The translations under genes were made by a program, and so were the position numbers. This document shows positions 17,864 through 27,377 of a stretch of 64,000 bases of DNA, in pieces. Under the pieces are notes generated by a model. It had not been told where the DNA came from, ran no database searches, and worked only from the letters and a program-made list of their open reading frames with translations. Position 1 is the stretch's first letter. The number at the start of each line of letters is the position of its first letter. The stretch comes from Pseudomonadota bacterium (lineage in GTDB: Bacteria > Pseudomonadota > Alphaproteobacteria > Rhodospirillales > Magnetospirillaceae), in assembly GCA_021781575.1 (NCBI GenBank), contig JAJXWP010000025.1, positions 1 to 64,000 of the forward strand. Reading direction: 5' to 3'.

Positions 17864-19653
17864 AGCACCCTCACCACCGCCTTCTCCTGCCCGTCCGGTC
17901 CCATGATATGGGTGGAACAGGCCAGGCAGGGATCGAAGCTGTGAATGGTGCGCAGAATTTCCAGCGGCCGCGACGGATCGGCCATGGGGGTGCCCAGCAG
18001 CGCCGCCTCATAGGCGCCGATGTTGCCCTGGGGATCGCGGGGACTGCCGTTCCAGGTGGTGGGGACCACGCACTGGTAGTTGGCGATGCGACCGTCGGCG
18101 ATCTGGACCCAATGGCCCAGCGCGCCGCGCGGCGCCTCGGAAAAGCCGGACCCCCTGGCGGCCCGGGGCCAGCTGGCCGGCTCCCACTTGTCGGCATTGG
18201 CGGTGGCGAAGTCGCCCGCCTTCAGCGTCGCCATCAGCTTGTTGAAGTAACCCTTCAGTTTGTGGGCGCTCCACTGGCATTCGAGGCCGCGGGCGGCCGT
18301 GCGGCCCAGGGTGGAGAACAGGGCGCCGACCGGCACCCCCAGCTTCTTCAGCACGGCGTCGGTCGGCTCCTTGTAATCGGGGCGGCCCTGGGCATAGCCC
18401 ATCACCCAGCGGGCCAGCGGCCCAACCTCCATGGCGTGGCCACGCCAGCGCGGCGCCTTGAGATAGGAGTATTTGGCTCCTTCGTCGATCCGCCTGATGT
18501 CCGTCTTCTTGCCCTCGGTCGCGGGGCCGAGAACGAAGTTGGGCTCGGTGATGCCGTCGTAGGGATGCAGCCCCTTGCCTTCGTCCGGGTATTTGTACCA
18601 GGAGTGGGTGACGAACTCCCGGATCTGGTCGGGATCATCCAGGCTGACCTGGTGGATCTCGTTGAGGTTGCCATCGATGATGGCGCCCCGGGGAAAGGCC
18701 AGATTGTCCGCCCCGTAATCGTTGGCCTTCTCCGGGAAGTCGCCGTAGCAGAGAAGATTCCTGCCGGCCAGCCCGCCGCCCCACTGGGCCCAGTCCTTGT
18801 AGAACGAGGCCACCGCCAGCAGGTCGGGAATGTAGACCTGCTCGATGAATTCGATCGCCCGGTCGATGATCGAGGACACCAGGTCGAGGCGTTCCATGTT
18901 GACCGCGCCCACGGCGCCCACCGAATCGACGTTGATGGCGCTGGGCACGCCGCCCACCAGCCAATTGGGATGGGGATTCTTGCCGCCGAAGACGGTGTGG
19001 ATCTTGACGATCTCCTTCTGGAAGGTCAGCGCCTCCAGATAGTGGGCCACCGCCATCAGGTTGGCCTCGGGCGGCAGCTTGTAGGCGGGATGTCCCCAGT
19101 AGCCGTTCTTGAACGGCCCCAACTGCCCCGATTCCACGAACCTCGTCAGGCGGAGCTGGAGATCCTTGAAGTAGCCGGGCGATGACAACGGCCAGGAAGA
19201 GAGGCTTCGGGCCAGGGCGCTGGTCGCATTGGGATCGGCCTTCAGCGCGCTGAGCACATCCACCCAGTCCAGTGCATGCAGGTGGTAGAAGTGCACCAGG
19301 TGGTCATGGGTGTAGAGGGTCGCCTGCATGATGTTGCGGATGGTGTTGGCGTTCTCCGGGATGGGTATGCCGAGCGCCGCCTCCACCGCGCGCACCGAGG
19401 TCAGCGCGTGGGTCCCGGTGCAGACGCCGCAGATCCGCTGGGTGAACGCCCAGGCGTCCCGAGGGTCGCGGTCCTTCAGAATCATCTCCAGGCCGCGCCA
19501 CATGGTGCCCACCGAGACCGCGTTGCGGATGACGTTGGCGGAATCGACATTGACTTCAAGCCGCAGATGCCCCTCGATCCGGGTGACCGGATCGATGACC
19601 ACCCGCTTGCCTGAAGGATCAAGGGTGAAGCCGTTGGGAGTGGTGATGGTCAT
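17860..19653 (-). CDS. hupL: uptake [NiFe] hydrogenase large subunit
   Basis: 597 residues, the normal length. The L1 motif [10 protein letters not shown] lies near residue 75, and the C-terminal L2 motif DPCLACSTH supplies the other two Ni-ligating cysteines. After that His a 15-residue tail ([15 protein letters not shown]) should be removed by HupD. It oxidises H2 at the NiFe(CN)2CO site and is exported together with the Tat-bearing small subunit. The ATG at 19653 starts 2 bases after the hupS stop; the long upstream extension of the open frame lies inside hupS and is rejected. Confidence 0.97.
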   Translation of the reverse strand: MTITTPNGFTLDPSGKRVVIDPVTRIEGHLRLEVNVDSANVIRNAVSVGTMWRGLEMILKDRDPRDAWAFTQRICGVCTGTHALTSVRAVEAALGIPIPENANTIRNIMQATLYTHDHLVHFYHLHALDWVDVLSALKADPNATSALARSLSSWPLSSPGYFKDLQLRLTRFVESGQLGPFKNGYWGHPAYKLPPEANLMAVAHYLEALTFQKEIVKIHTVFGGKNPHPNWLVGGVPSAINVDSVGAVGAVNMERLDLVSSIIDRAIEFIEQVYIPDLLAVASFYKDWAQWGGGLAGRNLLCYGDFPEKANDYGADNLAFPRGAIIDGNLNEIHQVSLDDPDQIREFVTHSWYKYPDEGKGLHPYDGITEPNFVLGPATEGKKTDIRRIDEGAKYSYLKAPRWRGHAMEVGPLARWVMGYAQGRPDYKEPTDAVLKKLGVPVGALFSTLGRTAARGLECQWSAHKLKGYFNKLMATLKAGDFATANADKWEPASWPRAARGSGFSEAPRGALGHWVQIADGRIANYQCVVPTTWNGSPRDPQGNIGAYEAALLGTPMADPSRPLEILRTIHSFDPCLACSTHIMGPDGQEKAVVRVL

Positions 19654-19655
19654 GG

Positions 19656-20744
19656 TCAGCCCTGCTCGTCCTTGTCTCTCTGGCGGGTGTCGCGCAGCCG
19701 CTTCACGGCCGACAGGCCGCCATGCACCGCCGCGACGGCGAGGGCTCCTGTGGCGGCGGTCCTGCCGATGGTGTCGGCATTGGCCTCGATGCCGAATCCG
19801 GCCACCTGGGTAAGTCTGGAGTAGAATGGCCCCTTGTCCCAGAACCCCTCTTCCGAGCAGCCGATGCAGCCGTGACCGGACTTGATGGGAAACGAGATCC
19901 CGTCGTTCCAGCCGACGGTGGAGCAGGCGTTGTAGGTGGTCGGCCCTTTGCAGCCCATCTTGTAGAGGCAGAAGCCCTTGCGCGCGTTCTCGTCGTCCCA
20001 CTTCTCCACGTACTGGCCGGCGTCGAAATGGGCGCGGCGGTAGCACTTGTCGTGGATGCGCTGGGAATAGAACATCATGGGCCGGCCCTGGCGATCCAGC
20101 TCGGGCAGCCGCTCGAAGGTCAGGATGTAGGAGATCACCCCGGTCATCACCTCGGCGATCGGCGGGCAGCCCGGCACTTTGACGATCGGCTTGTCGGTGA
20201 TCACCTTATGCACCGGGGTGGCCTGAGTGGGATTGGGCCGGGCCGCCTGGACGCAGCCGTTGGAGGCGCACGAGCCCCAGGCGATCACCGCCTGGGCATC
20301 CCGGCAGGCGTAGCGCAGCCGTTCGACGAAGGGCTTGCCGCCGACGATGCAATACATGCCGTCGTTGGCCAGCGGAGGATTGCCTTCGACCGCCACGATG
20401 TAGCGGCCCTTGTAGGTTTCAACGATCTCCTCGATGATCGCCTCCGCCTGATGGCCGGCGGCGGCCATGATGGTGTCGTCGTAGTCCAGCGAGATCATGG
20501 ACAGCACCACGTCCTTGACCAGCGGATGGCCCGAGCGGATGAAGGATTCCGAGCAGCAAGTGCATTCCAGCCCGTGCAGCCACAGCACGGGGATGCGGGG
20601 CTTGGTCTCCAGGGCCTGGGCGATCTGCGCGGCGGCGGCCGGCGGCAATCCCAGACTTGCGGCGGTCAGGCCGCAGAATTTCAGAATCGACCGGCGGCTG
20701 ATGCCCTGGCGTCGGAACAGGTCGTAGAAGGTAGCGTCACCCAT
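19656..20744 (-). CDS. hupS: uptake [NiFe] hydrogenase small subunit, oxygen-tolerant type
   Basis: 362 residues. The N terminus has a twin-arginine signal ([10 protein letters not shown]) and the C terminus a hydrophobic anchor helix ([14 protein letters not shown]). Cys motifs for three Fe-S clusters are present: [29 protein letters not shown], and a Cys-rich C-terminal half ([22 protein letters not shown]). The CTCC motif and the second Cys of GSCASNGC correspond to the two extra cysteines of group 1d enzymes, which build a 4Fe-3S proximal cluster and confer O2 tolerance. It passes electrons from HupL to the cytochrome b HupC encoded just upstream. ATG at 20744; the longer open frame overlaps hupC. 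Confidence 0.96.
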   Translation of the reverse strand: MGDATFYDLFRRQGISRRSILKFCGLTAASLGLPPAAAAQIAQALETKPRIPVLWLHGLECTCCSESFIRSGHPLVKDVVLSMISLDYDDTIMAAAGHQAEAIIEEIVETYKGRYIVAVEGNPPLANDGMYCIVGGKPFVERLRYACRDAQAVIAWGSCASNGCVQAARPNPTQATPVHKVITDKPIVKVPGCPPIAEVMTGVISYILTFERLPELDRQGRPMMFYSQRIHDKCYRRAHFDAGQYVEKWDDENARKGFCLYKMGCKGPTTYNACSTVGWNDGISFPIKSGHGCIGCSEEGFWDKGPFYSRLTQVAGFGIEANADTIGRTAATGALAVAAVHGGLSAVKRLRDTRQRDKDEQG

Positions 20745-20761
20745 GGCGTGTGTCTTCCCCG

Positions 20762-21535
20762 CTAAAACTTGCGCTTGAACAGGCGTTCGCCGTTGAACAT
20801 GACGCCGATGACGCTCTGGCCGGACATGATGTCCTCGCGCACCGCGGCATAGACATGGACGATGACGAAGCAGGCGATCGTCCACATGCCCATGCGGTGC
20901 CACAGATGCACGTCGATGGTGTTGCCCCAGATGTCGATCACCCAATAGAAGATGGCGTGCTGCCAGGAATCCCGGCCCGCCGCTTCGGAATACATGGCGA
21001 ACCCGGTGGCGATCATGAACAGCGCGGGATAAAGGAACAGCGCGGTCATCGCCACATGGGCCAGAGGATTGTGGCCCAGATAGCGCAGCGGCTTCCGTTC
21101 CAGGAAGGTCTGCCAGCGCAGCTGATAGGCCAGTTCGCTGGTCCAACGGCGGCTCCAGATCGGCAGGTAGAACACCTGCCGGGCGAAGCGGTTGCCCACC
21201 GCCCCCCACCAAAAGCGGACCAGGATTCCCACCGCGAATACGTATCCGGCGGCGAAATGGGCATAGCGGATATAGCCCATCACGAACCACTCGCTGGCTT
21301 CTCCGTTGGCTGAAGGCAGAGGCACCCCGATCAGGTAGCCGGTGATCATCAAGGTGATGACCGCGCAAACATTGACCCAGTGCCACAGCCGAATTGGCGC
21401 CTCGTAAACGTAGACCGAGCGGTATTCGTCCGCGACCACCGGCTTGGCGTAATCGTCGGCATAGAAATTCTCCTTTTTGCCGTCCGGATCGGCACCCTGA
21501 TCAACTGCCGATGTACTGTCGAATATATACCCCAT
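20762..21535 (-). CDS. hupC: Ni/Fe-hydrogenase b-type cytochrome
   Basis: 257 residues with four predicted membrane helices. Candidate haem His ligands sit in [22 protein letters not shown] and IVHVYAA, the HupC/HyaC/HoxZ pattern. It anchors the hydrogenase dimer and passes electrons from H2 to the quinone pool. An N-terminal extension of about 40 residues precedes the first helix. It is the first gene of the operon, 17 bases ahead of hupS; in most hup operons it follows hupL. The sigma54-type site lies about 65 bases upstream of the ATG. Confidence 0.95.
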   Translation of the reverse strand: MGYIFDSTSAVDQGADPDGKKENFYADDYAKPVVADEYRSVYVYEAPIRLWHWVNVCAVITLMITGYLIGVPLPSANGEASEWFVMGYIRYAHFAAGYVFAVGILVRFWWGAVGNRFARQVFYLPIWSRRWTSELAYQLRWQTFLERKPLRYLGHNPLAHVAMTALFLYPALFMIATGFAMYSEAAGRDSWQHAIFYWVIDIWGNTIDVHLWHRMGMWTIACFVIVHVYAAVREDIMSGQSVIGVMFNGERLFKRKF

Positions 21536-21599
21536 TTCTTACATTTTAGCTCCGCTCTGCATTGCAACGCTCGCCGCCGCGTTCGCCCAATCGATCCAC

Positions 21600-21615
21600 T
21601 GCAATATTCGCGCCA
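21600..21615 (-). promoter_or_regulatory. sigma54 (-24/-12) promoter of hup operon
   Basis: On the minus strand the sequence TGGCGCGAATATTGCA fits TGGCACG-N4-TTGCW with one mismatch, and GG and GC are separated by exactly 10 bases. The predicted start of transcription is near 21588, giving a leader of about 53 bases before hupC. RpoN-dependent hup promoters driven by HoxA or NifA are known in other alphaproteobacteria. No TGT-N10-ACA NifA-type site was seen between 21616 and 21780. Confidence 0.75.
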
Positions 21616-21835
21616 CACGCTGAACGGCCGATTTCCTGCCGAATGCTCCATGAGCCCGCCGCCCAAATGAAAGGATGATTTCCATTCATGGAAGAATTCT
21701 ATCCAGACGGCGAGGGGGCCGTCGGCGGAATACGCCGTCAAGGGGCCGCGATTCGGGCCGGCGGGGACTCTGGCGCGGATATTGCTTCGGGCGCTCGCCG
21801 ATGAGGAAGCGCCCGCCGGGCGCAGGGAGGAACAC

Positions 21836-23602
21836 ATGACCGAAGCCAACGCCCTGCGGGCGCCACTGAAACGCGAGTACAACGCCCTGGGCAACGCGAT
21901 CCTCGGGGCGGTGTGGTTCATCAACAATGTCAAGATCCGCCGGGCCGGCACCATCATCAGCGGGCTGATGCTCGTCATGCTGGCGGTCGGCGTCGCCAGC
22001 GGGGTGTGGAGCGCGGCCAAAGTGAGCAACATCGGCGACCACTGGCGCAGCTTCGACATCGGCGCCGCGTCGAAGCGCTCGTTGATGGACCAGATCCGGC
22101 ATCGCTTCGGCTATGGCGGGCTGCTGTTTCAGGTCAAGGAGGTGATTCGACGCGACGGGGCCGCCCCGACCGCCATCAGCGCCGCCGAGGAAGCGGCGGG
22201 AAAGATCCGTTCGCTTGTCGCCGCCTATCGCTCGGCCGGGGTTTCCCCGGCCGAGGAGAAGGCGCTGGCCACTCTGGTCGCGGTGGTCGCCGACTATGAG
22301 ACCGTGCTCGACAAGGCCGCCACCACCCCCGGACCGGCCGCCGCGCAGGCGCTCCTGGCGGTGAGGGACGATTCCATCGGCCCGGCGCTCTCCACCCTTT
22401 CCGACGCCATCGGAACCGACATCGAGGTCAGCAGCCGCGCAGTCGATTCGGCGCTGAGCGGACTGACCGTCGCCAACGCCTCGGCCTTGACGCTGAACAC
22501 CGTTCTGCTGCTGGTGCTGGCGGTGTTTTTCCTGTGGTTGACCCGCCATCGGATCGTCGCGCCGCTGGGCGCCATGGCGCATGTGATGGATCGCCTTACC
22601 CATGGCGACAAGGGAGTGGCGGTTCCCTTCCAGGACAAGGCCGACGAAATCGGGGAGATGGCACGTGCCGTCGAGGTGTTCAAGGAGAATGCCATTCGCA
22701 TCGACCGCATGGCCGAGGAGCGGCGGCAGGCCGAACTAGCCGCGGAGGAGGCCAAGCGCCAGCAGATGCAGGCCCTGGCCGACCGATTCGAGCGCGAGGT
22801 CAAGGGGGTGGTGGACGGCGTCTCCGCCGCCGTAGGCGAGTTGCAGACGCTGGCCCACGCCATGACCGCGATGGCGGACCGCGCCCGGGCCAGCACCGGC
22901 GACGTCGCCGCCGCGTCGGCCCGGCTGACCAACGACGTCACCACTTCGGCCTCCGCCGCCGAGGAACTGTCGGTATCGATCCAGGAAATCCGGCGTCAAG
23001 TGAGCGATTCCACCACCATGGCCGCCGCCGCGGTGAAGGAGGCGGAACAGGCCCGCGAGGTCATGGGCGATCTGTCGCGCGCGTCCGAACGAATCGACCA
23101 CATCGTTCAACTGATCGAAGGACTGGCCCACCGCATCGACCTGTTGGCGCTCAACGCCACGATCGAGGCGATGAGAGCCGGTGAATACGGCAAGGGCTTC
23201 GCCGTGGTCGCCGGCGAGGTCAAAAACCTGTCGTCCCAGACCGCCAAGGCCACCGGCGACATCACCGAGCAGATCAACAACATCAAATCGGTGAGTGGCG
23301 ACGCGGTGCGCGCGATCGCCGCGATCAGCGCCGCCATCGAGAAATTGGACACCATCGCCGAGACGGTGGCTTCGGCGGTGGCCCAACAAAGCGACGCCAC
23401 CGGCGAGATCACCCGCGGCATCGACCGGACCGCGTCGGAAACCCGGGTGGTGTCCCAGAACATGAACGAGGTGGCGCAACTCAACACCGACACCGGCGAA
23501 TCCGCCAGGAAGGTGTTGAGCGCCGCCAACCGCCTGGGCGAGAATGCCGCCCTCCTGAACGCCCAGGTCGGCGCCTTCGTCGAGCACGTCCGGGCCGGCT
23601 GA
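21836..23602 (+). CDS. methyl-accepting chemotaxis protein
   Basis: 588 residues. TM1 lies near 36-60, a helical periplasmic domain of about 160 residues follows, then TM2 (LNTVLLLVLAVFFLWL), HAMP, and a complete methyl-accepting domain. The hairpin tip reads LLALNATIEAMRAGEYGKGF, so it can bind CheA/CheW, with Met where Ala is usual. The ATG at 21836 follows GGGAGGAAC; the longer frame from 21782 is not used. It is divergent from hupC, with about 300 bases between the starts that also hold the sigma54 site. The stimulus is unknown; a link with hydrogen or redox state is only suggested by position. Confidence 0.93.
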   Translation: MTEANALRAPLKREYNALGNAILGAVWFINNVKIRRAGTIISGLMLVMLAVGVASGVWSAAKVSNIGDHWRSFDIGAASKRSLMDQIRHRFGYGGLLFQVKEVIRRDGAAPTAISAAEEAAGKIRSLVAAYRSAGVSPAEEKALATLVAVVADYETVLDKAATTPGPAAAQALLAVRDDSIGPALSTLSDAIGTDIEVSSRAVDSALSGLTVANASALTLNTVLLLVLAVFFLWLTRHRIVAPLGAMAHVMDRLTHGDKGVAVPFQDKADEIGEMARAVEVFKENAIRIDRMAEERRQAELAAEEAKRQQMQALADRFEREVKGVVDGVSAAVGELQTLAHAMTAMADRARASTGDVAAASARLTNDVTTSASAAEELSVSIQEIRRQVSDSTTMAAAAVKEAEQAREVMGDLSRASERIDHIVQLIEGLAHRIDLLALNATIEAMRAGEYGKGFAVVAGEVKNLSSQTAKATGDITEQINNIKSVSGDAVRAIAAISAAIEKLDTIAETVASAVAQQSDATGEITRGIDRTASETRVVSQNMNEVAQLNTDTGESARKVLSAANRLGENAALLNAQVGAFVEHVRAG

Positions 23603-23671
23603 CGGCGGGTGATTGGCCGGAACCCAGGACATGAGCGCATCGCGCTTGACCAACGAGAATGGCGTGGCCCA

Positions 23672-23700
23672 GGGCAATCGGGTGAAGCCGATTGCCCTTG
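23672..23700 (+). terminator. hairpin after chemoreceptor gene
   Basis: GGGCAATCGG and CCGATTGCCC form a perfect 10-bp stem around a GTGAAG loop, 70 bases after the chemoreceptor stop, followed by only a weak T tract (TTGTG). It would also act on the opposite strand, at the truncated end of the FIST pseudogene. Confidence 0.55.
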
Positions 23701-23739
23701 TGCCGCCGTCGTCGCGGCCTGGACACGCCCCTTATAATC

Positions 23740-24704
23740 AGCCGCTGGAAAACGCTCCTGGGCCATTCGGATTGAGGCCTCGCACCCCTGCAGGATAGCT
23801 TCCCGGTCGGCAACACTTATACGCACCTTCGCCCCCAAAGGAACGTCGCCAAAGTAAGTCACGCTGTCAATGTTGTTGGCCATCGGGTTTGGTACGCGCA
23901 AATAGCCGATGCCCCCATCCTTATCAAGGATAGCCAATGGGAACTCGGTATTGTTGACCCCGCCTCTTCCTAGCTGCCTTTCATAAAAAGAAATTGTTGG
24001 CTCATTGTTTATCGCGTGAACTACTCCACCCTTGGCGCTCGTAACGGTACCTACTTCCCCGATGGGGTTCCAGCCACAAGCGACCCCGGAAGAAACAGCA
24101 ACGTTGCCAGCGACAAGCATAACGGGGATTGAATCTGAAATAACCTCGCTCCCAAAAAACTGCTGTGTTAATTTTATTCTAACACCACTCGCAAGGGCTG
24201 CCGTATTACCAGCCGTCGTGCCGCCAAACACTGGGACATCTGTACCCAACATCTCTGTCAGCGACGCGATTGTGGCGGCAACATTTGCAGTTGTGCTTTC
24301 TGGAAACGCCAGACAGAGGCGCAGTGGTAGAAAGGTCTTGGCCCGAGCGGACGCTATAGCCTCCGCGCAAGCAGCATTGGTATCAGCGGAAAGATTCCGC
24401 CCGACACCGGTGACGATCTGTATGGAATCGTCATGGGAAAAGACGGCGAGTGTTGTCGACGCATCCGCAAAGCCCACAGCCGAAGAAAGTTCGCCATCGG
24501 TTGATCCTCCGATCAACGCTATTCCTGGCCAGGCGTCGTTGATGGCGTTGACCAATGGTTGGTGGTCGCAGTGGGTCTGGGGGACAGTAGCAAGGCCGCC
24601 TTGGCTGGCCGACCGGACAGCTGATTTTGGCACTGGCCAATCAGATCCTCTGCAATATGCACAGGATCAACGTCTTCGCTGTGAGCGACAACTACCTTAA
24701 ACAT
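23740..24704 (-). pseudogene. truncated, frameshifted FIST-domain gene
   Basis: This is a second copy of the FIST gene at 10847-12022. The first 45 codons ([20 protein letters not shown]...) lie in one frame, then within the segment matching [13 protein letters not shown] the reading shifts to another frame that continues ([49 protein letters not shown]). Similarity stops at RFPAAD near 23740. The last 60-70 residues of FIST_C, including the CGFYGYGEF motif, are missing and are replaced by unrelated sequence. The DNA around the start is nearly identical to the intact copy. No kinase or response-regulator partner is present. Confidence 0.85.
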
Positions 24705-24874
24705 GCCCCCCCTATCGTTCTCTTAGTAGACATTGCTGAGTTGAACCTAGATTTCCAAAACCCGCTGTTCAATTCAAGTGTCGATTTCGCCGTCGTCCAG
24801 GGTGTGCTCCGCATATGCACAGGGCGCTGGAATGTGAATGGCTCGCCCGGACGCGAGCTAGGGCTTGCGGACAT

Positions 24875-25370
24875 TCATTTGAGGGCCAGAAAGGTTCCGA
24901 CGATATAGATGGCGGCGCAGGAGCTGCTGCCCGTCTTGTTGTAGCGTATTGCACTCCTGCGGAATTTCTTGAGATTGCGAAAAAATTCTTCACCAAGTGA
25001 CGGCATCGGTACATCACGAAGTCATACGCAATACGGCGCTCTCGGTCGGCCTTGGGCGGCATAATAGCCGTGGCGCCCCGATTATCGAGTTCGGTCCGGA
25101 TCCAATCGATATCGAAGGCTTTGTCAGCAAGAAGGGGCGAACGCGACTCCGGAAATTAGCAGAGTGACACCAATGCTGTCGTGGTATTGGCCCGGCAGGA
25201 GAACAAAGCGGGCAAGGAAGTTTGCCCAGGGCAAGTATCTTGGTCCTCAATCCGTCGCGGGATCTAAGGATCGCCTGATTTTGAATCCCTCTTTTGCGCC
25301 GGTTCTATGTTGGTGGACGCGGACGATGGTGCCGTCGACAATGATGTATTCGAAGCCGGGACCCCATTGA
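24875..25370 (-). pseudogene. IS5-family transposase remnant with frameshifts
   Basis: Pieces of one transposase can be read in order on the minus strand in different frames: DGTIVRVHQHRTGAK (near 25330), FVLLPGQYHD (near 25190), then LLADKAFDIDWIRTELDNRG, PPKADRERRIAYD, RHLVKNFFA and, in another frame, KKFRRSAIRYNKTG...FLALK ending in TGA at 24875. This order and these motifs (DSTIVRAHQH, ADKAYD, RNxVERFF, RRIATRYDK) are those of the IS5/IS427 group. At least two frameshifts are needed. Terminal inverted repeats and the N terminus were not found. The remaining flanks (24705-24874 and 25371-25486) hold nothing recognisable. Confidence 0.85.
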
Positions 25371-25486
25371 GTGTCACTCACCATCATTCGCGTCAAGAAA
25401 GGATCCCGTCAGATCAACGAGATCCTTCGCTCCGCTCAGAATAACAAGTCTTCGGACAGCCAATTGACGATGGATGTCCACAGGCG

Positions 25487-26614
25487 CTAACCGTCCAGCC
25501 TGTTGGAAACGGCGGACGGCAGCTGGCTCATCTTGCCCAGCAGATATTCCAGGTCGTCGGTCTCGAACTCCACCCCCAGATCGCCGTACTGCGTGAGGAT
25601 CCGTTCGATCATCCGGCGCGAGAAGCGTTCGCGGTCACGGGCCTCGCCGTCGTATTGCATATCGCGCGACACGTCGACGGTCGCCCGCATGGCATGGAAG
25701 AACGCCTGGGGCAGACCGGCCTTTTGAAATATGGCGGTGAATCCGCGGCTGCCCGATTCGTGGATCAGCCGCCGCGCATTCTCGATCGGAACGTCGGCCA
25801 GCCGGGCCAGCGCCGCCTCGAAGAAGGTCTGATCACCCATGCACCCGGCTCGCAGGATGATCGACGGGGTCAGGCGCCGGTTGCGGTGCAGGTGCTCGAT
25901 CAATTTGACCGCATCGGTCTCGGTGTTGGTCAGGCCCAACACGGCCAATTCGCGAGCCTGGACCAGCAGCGCCGAGGCAACCTCGGGCGGCAGGTCGCGC
26001 CGCCTCAGCAGGTGGTTGCGGATGTTCTCCGATACCCGGGTCATCAGGCGTTCGGCCACTGTCACCGGCAGGCCGCGGCGCTCGGCCAGCAGACCGCCGA
26101 TGGCGTCATGGGCGCCGAACTGTTCGGCCACGCGCTCCAACATGCCTTCGGCGAACTGCACCCCCTGATTGGCCACCAGGGCGGCGACCGCCGTCTCGTC
26201 GCAACTTTCCACCACCGCCTCGGCGACCGGCGCCGACACCCTGGCGCGGCTGGCCACCGCAGCACGCTTGTCGCTGCCCTGGCTGCGGACGATGTCGATC
26301 AGGTCATCGTCGGTCAGCACTTCGGAGTAACGCAGCATCGGCAGTGCCACCGCGTCTACGTCGCGAGCCAGGGCGATCGCCACGTCGTGCGGAACCAGCG
26401 GATTTTCCTTAAGCTGCCGGGCCAGGGCCTGGCGGACCCGCACCTCGGCATCCTTCACCATCAGGCGGAAGATATCCTCGGCCATCCTGCGCTCGGACTC
26501 GCTGAGGCGCGGATGCCGGGCGGCAACCTTGTCGGCGATATCGGCCCGTGTCCCGCCGTCCGGCGAGGCCAGCAAACGGGCGACATCTTCTTCGCTCAGC
26601 CTGTCATCCACCAC
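25487..26614 (-). CDS. DUF2336 domain protein
   Basis: 375-residue soluble, mostly helical protein with HEAT-like repeats, matching the alphaproteobacterial DUF2336 family (LSEEDVARLLASPDGGTRAD at the N terminus, LSESERRMAEDIFRLM, and a helical C-terminal half). There is no signal peptide and no enzyme motif. Function is unknown; family members are often near signalling genes. The start is GTG at 26614. It is divergent from ruvX, and the large inverted repeat lies in the 171-base gap between them. Confidence 0.85.
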   Translation of the reverse strand: MVDDRLSEEDVARLLASPDGGTRADIADKVAARHPRLSESERRMAEDIFRLMVKDAEVRVRQALARQLKENPLVPHDVAIALARDVDAVALPMLRYSEVLTDDDLIDIVRSQGSDKRAAVASRARVSAPVAEAVVESCDETAVAALVANQGVQFAEGMLERVAEQFGAHDAIGGLLAERRGLPVTVAERLMTRVSENIRNHLLRRRDLPPEVASALLVQARELAVLGLTNTETDAVKLIEHLHRNRRLTPSIILRAGCMGDQTFFEAALARLADVPIENARRLIHESGSRGFTAIFQKAGLPQAFFHAMRATVDVSRDMQYDGEARDRERFSRRMIERILTQYGDLGVEFETDDLEYLLGKMSQLPSAVSNRLDG

Positions 26615-26727
26615 ATGCCATCCAATTCACTGTCTTCGGCCGCCACCATACAACCGTTGGCAAAGCAGCGACAACTGCCGACTGGCCAAATCGCCTTCGC
26701 CCCTCGCCGGGCGAGGCCTATGATAAT

Positions 26728-26777
26728 CCTATGGCTCTGAGGCAAAATGATGTTTCATTTTGCCTCAGAGCCATAGG
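26728..26777. repeat. perfect 23-bp inverted repeat before ruvX
   Basis: Arms 26728-26750 and 26755-26777 are exact reverse complements around a 4-base loop (TGTT). The left arm starts CCTATGGCTCTGAGG and the right arm ends CAGAGCCATAGG. No T tract follows on either strand, so a classic terminator is unlikely. The AGGA ribosome-binding site of ruvX begins inside the right arm, and its ATG is 8 bases after the arm. Confidence 0.9.
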
Positions 26778-26785
26778 ACAACCAT

Positions 26786-27256
26786 ATGCCCATTGTTTCC
26801 ATTACCGGCCTCAAGCCCTTGCTGCAGCGCGACCAACGTCTGCTCGGCCTTGATCTCGGCACCAAAACCATCGGCCTGGCGCTTTCCGACGTCACCTGCA
26901 CGGTCGCTACGCCGCTTTCCACCATCGCCCGGAAGAAGTTCACTTCGGATGTGAAGGAGCTTCTTCATGTGGTCGATTCCGCGGGCGTCGGTGGCCTTGT
27001 CCTCGGCTTGCCGGTGAGCATGGACGGGTCGGAGGGCCCGCGTTGCCAATCGGTTCGCCAGTTCGCCGCCAACCTTCTGGCCCTGCGCGACCTGCCCTTG
27101 GCCTTCCAGGACGAACGGCTATCCACCGCCGCCGTCACCCGGACGCTGCTGGAGGCCGACGCGTCGCGCAAGCGCCGTGCCGAAGTGGTCGACAAGATGG
27201 CCGCGGCCTACATCCTGCAAGGCGCTCTCGACGCCATGGCCCGCCGTGCCCTGTAA
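26786..27256 (+). CDS. ruvX: putative Holliday junction resolvase / pre-16S rRNA nuclease
   Basis: 156 residues of the YqgF/RuvX family, RNase H fold. [17 protein letters not shown] carries the first catalytic Asp, [13 protein letters not shown] the second region (Glu), and DERLSTAAV plus [11 protein letters not shown] the rest. E. coli YqgF processes the 5' end of 16S rRNA, and a Holliday junction role has been proposed for the family. ATG follows an AGGACAACC element that is partly inside the large hairpin. Confidence 0.95.
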   Translation: MPIVSITGLKPLLQRDQRLLGLDLGTKTIGLALSDVTCTVATPLSTIARKKFTSDVKELLHVVDSAGVGGLVLGLPVSMDGSEGPRCQSVRQFAANLLALRDLPLAFQDERLSTAAVTRTLLEADASRKRRAEVVDKMAAAYILQGALDAMARRAL

Positions 27257-27377
27257 TGCCGGATTGACTGGGGCCGTCTAAAGAATAAGTCAAGCTGTCT
27301 TCTGGGCTTCCAAATCCTTCTCGCCTTTGCCGCTTCGTGTTAAAGATATTCGGGCAGTCATATCGAGGCGGCATGAG

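Noticed and set aside
19654-20046. N-terminal extension of hupL in the open frame
   Set aside because: It lies inside hupS. HupL homologues start at the ATG at 19653, which gives the normal length.
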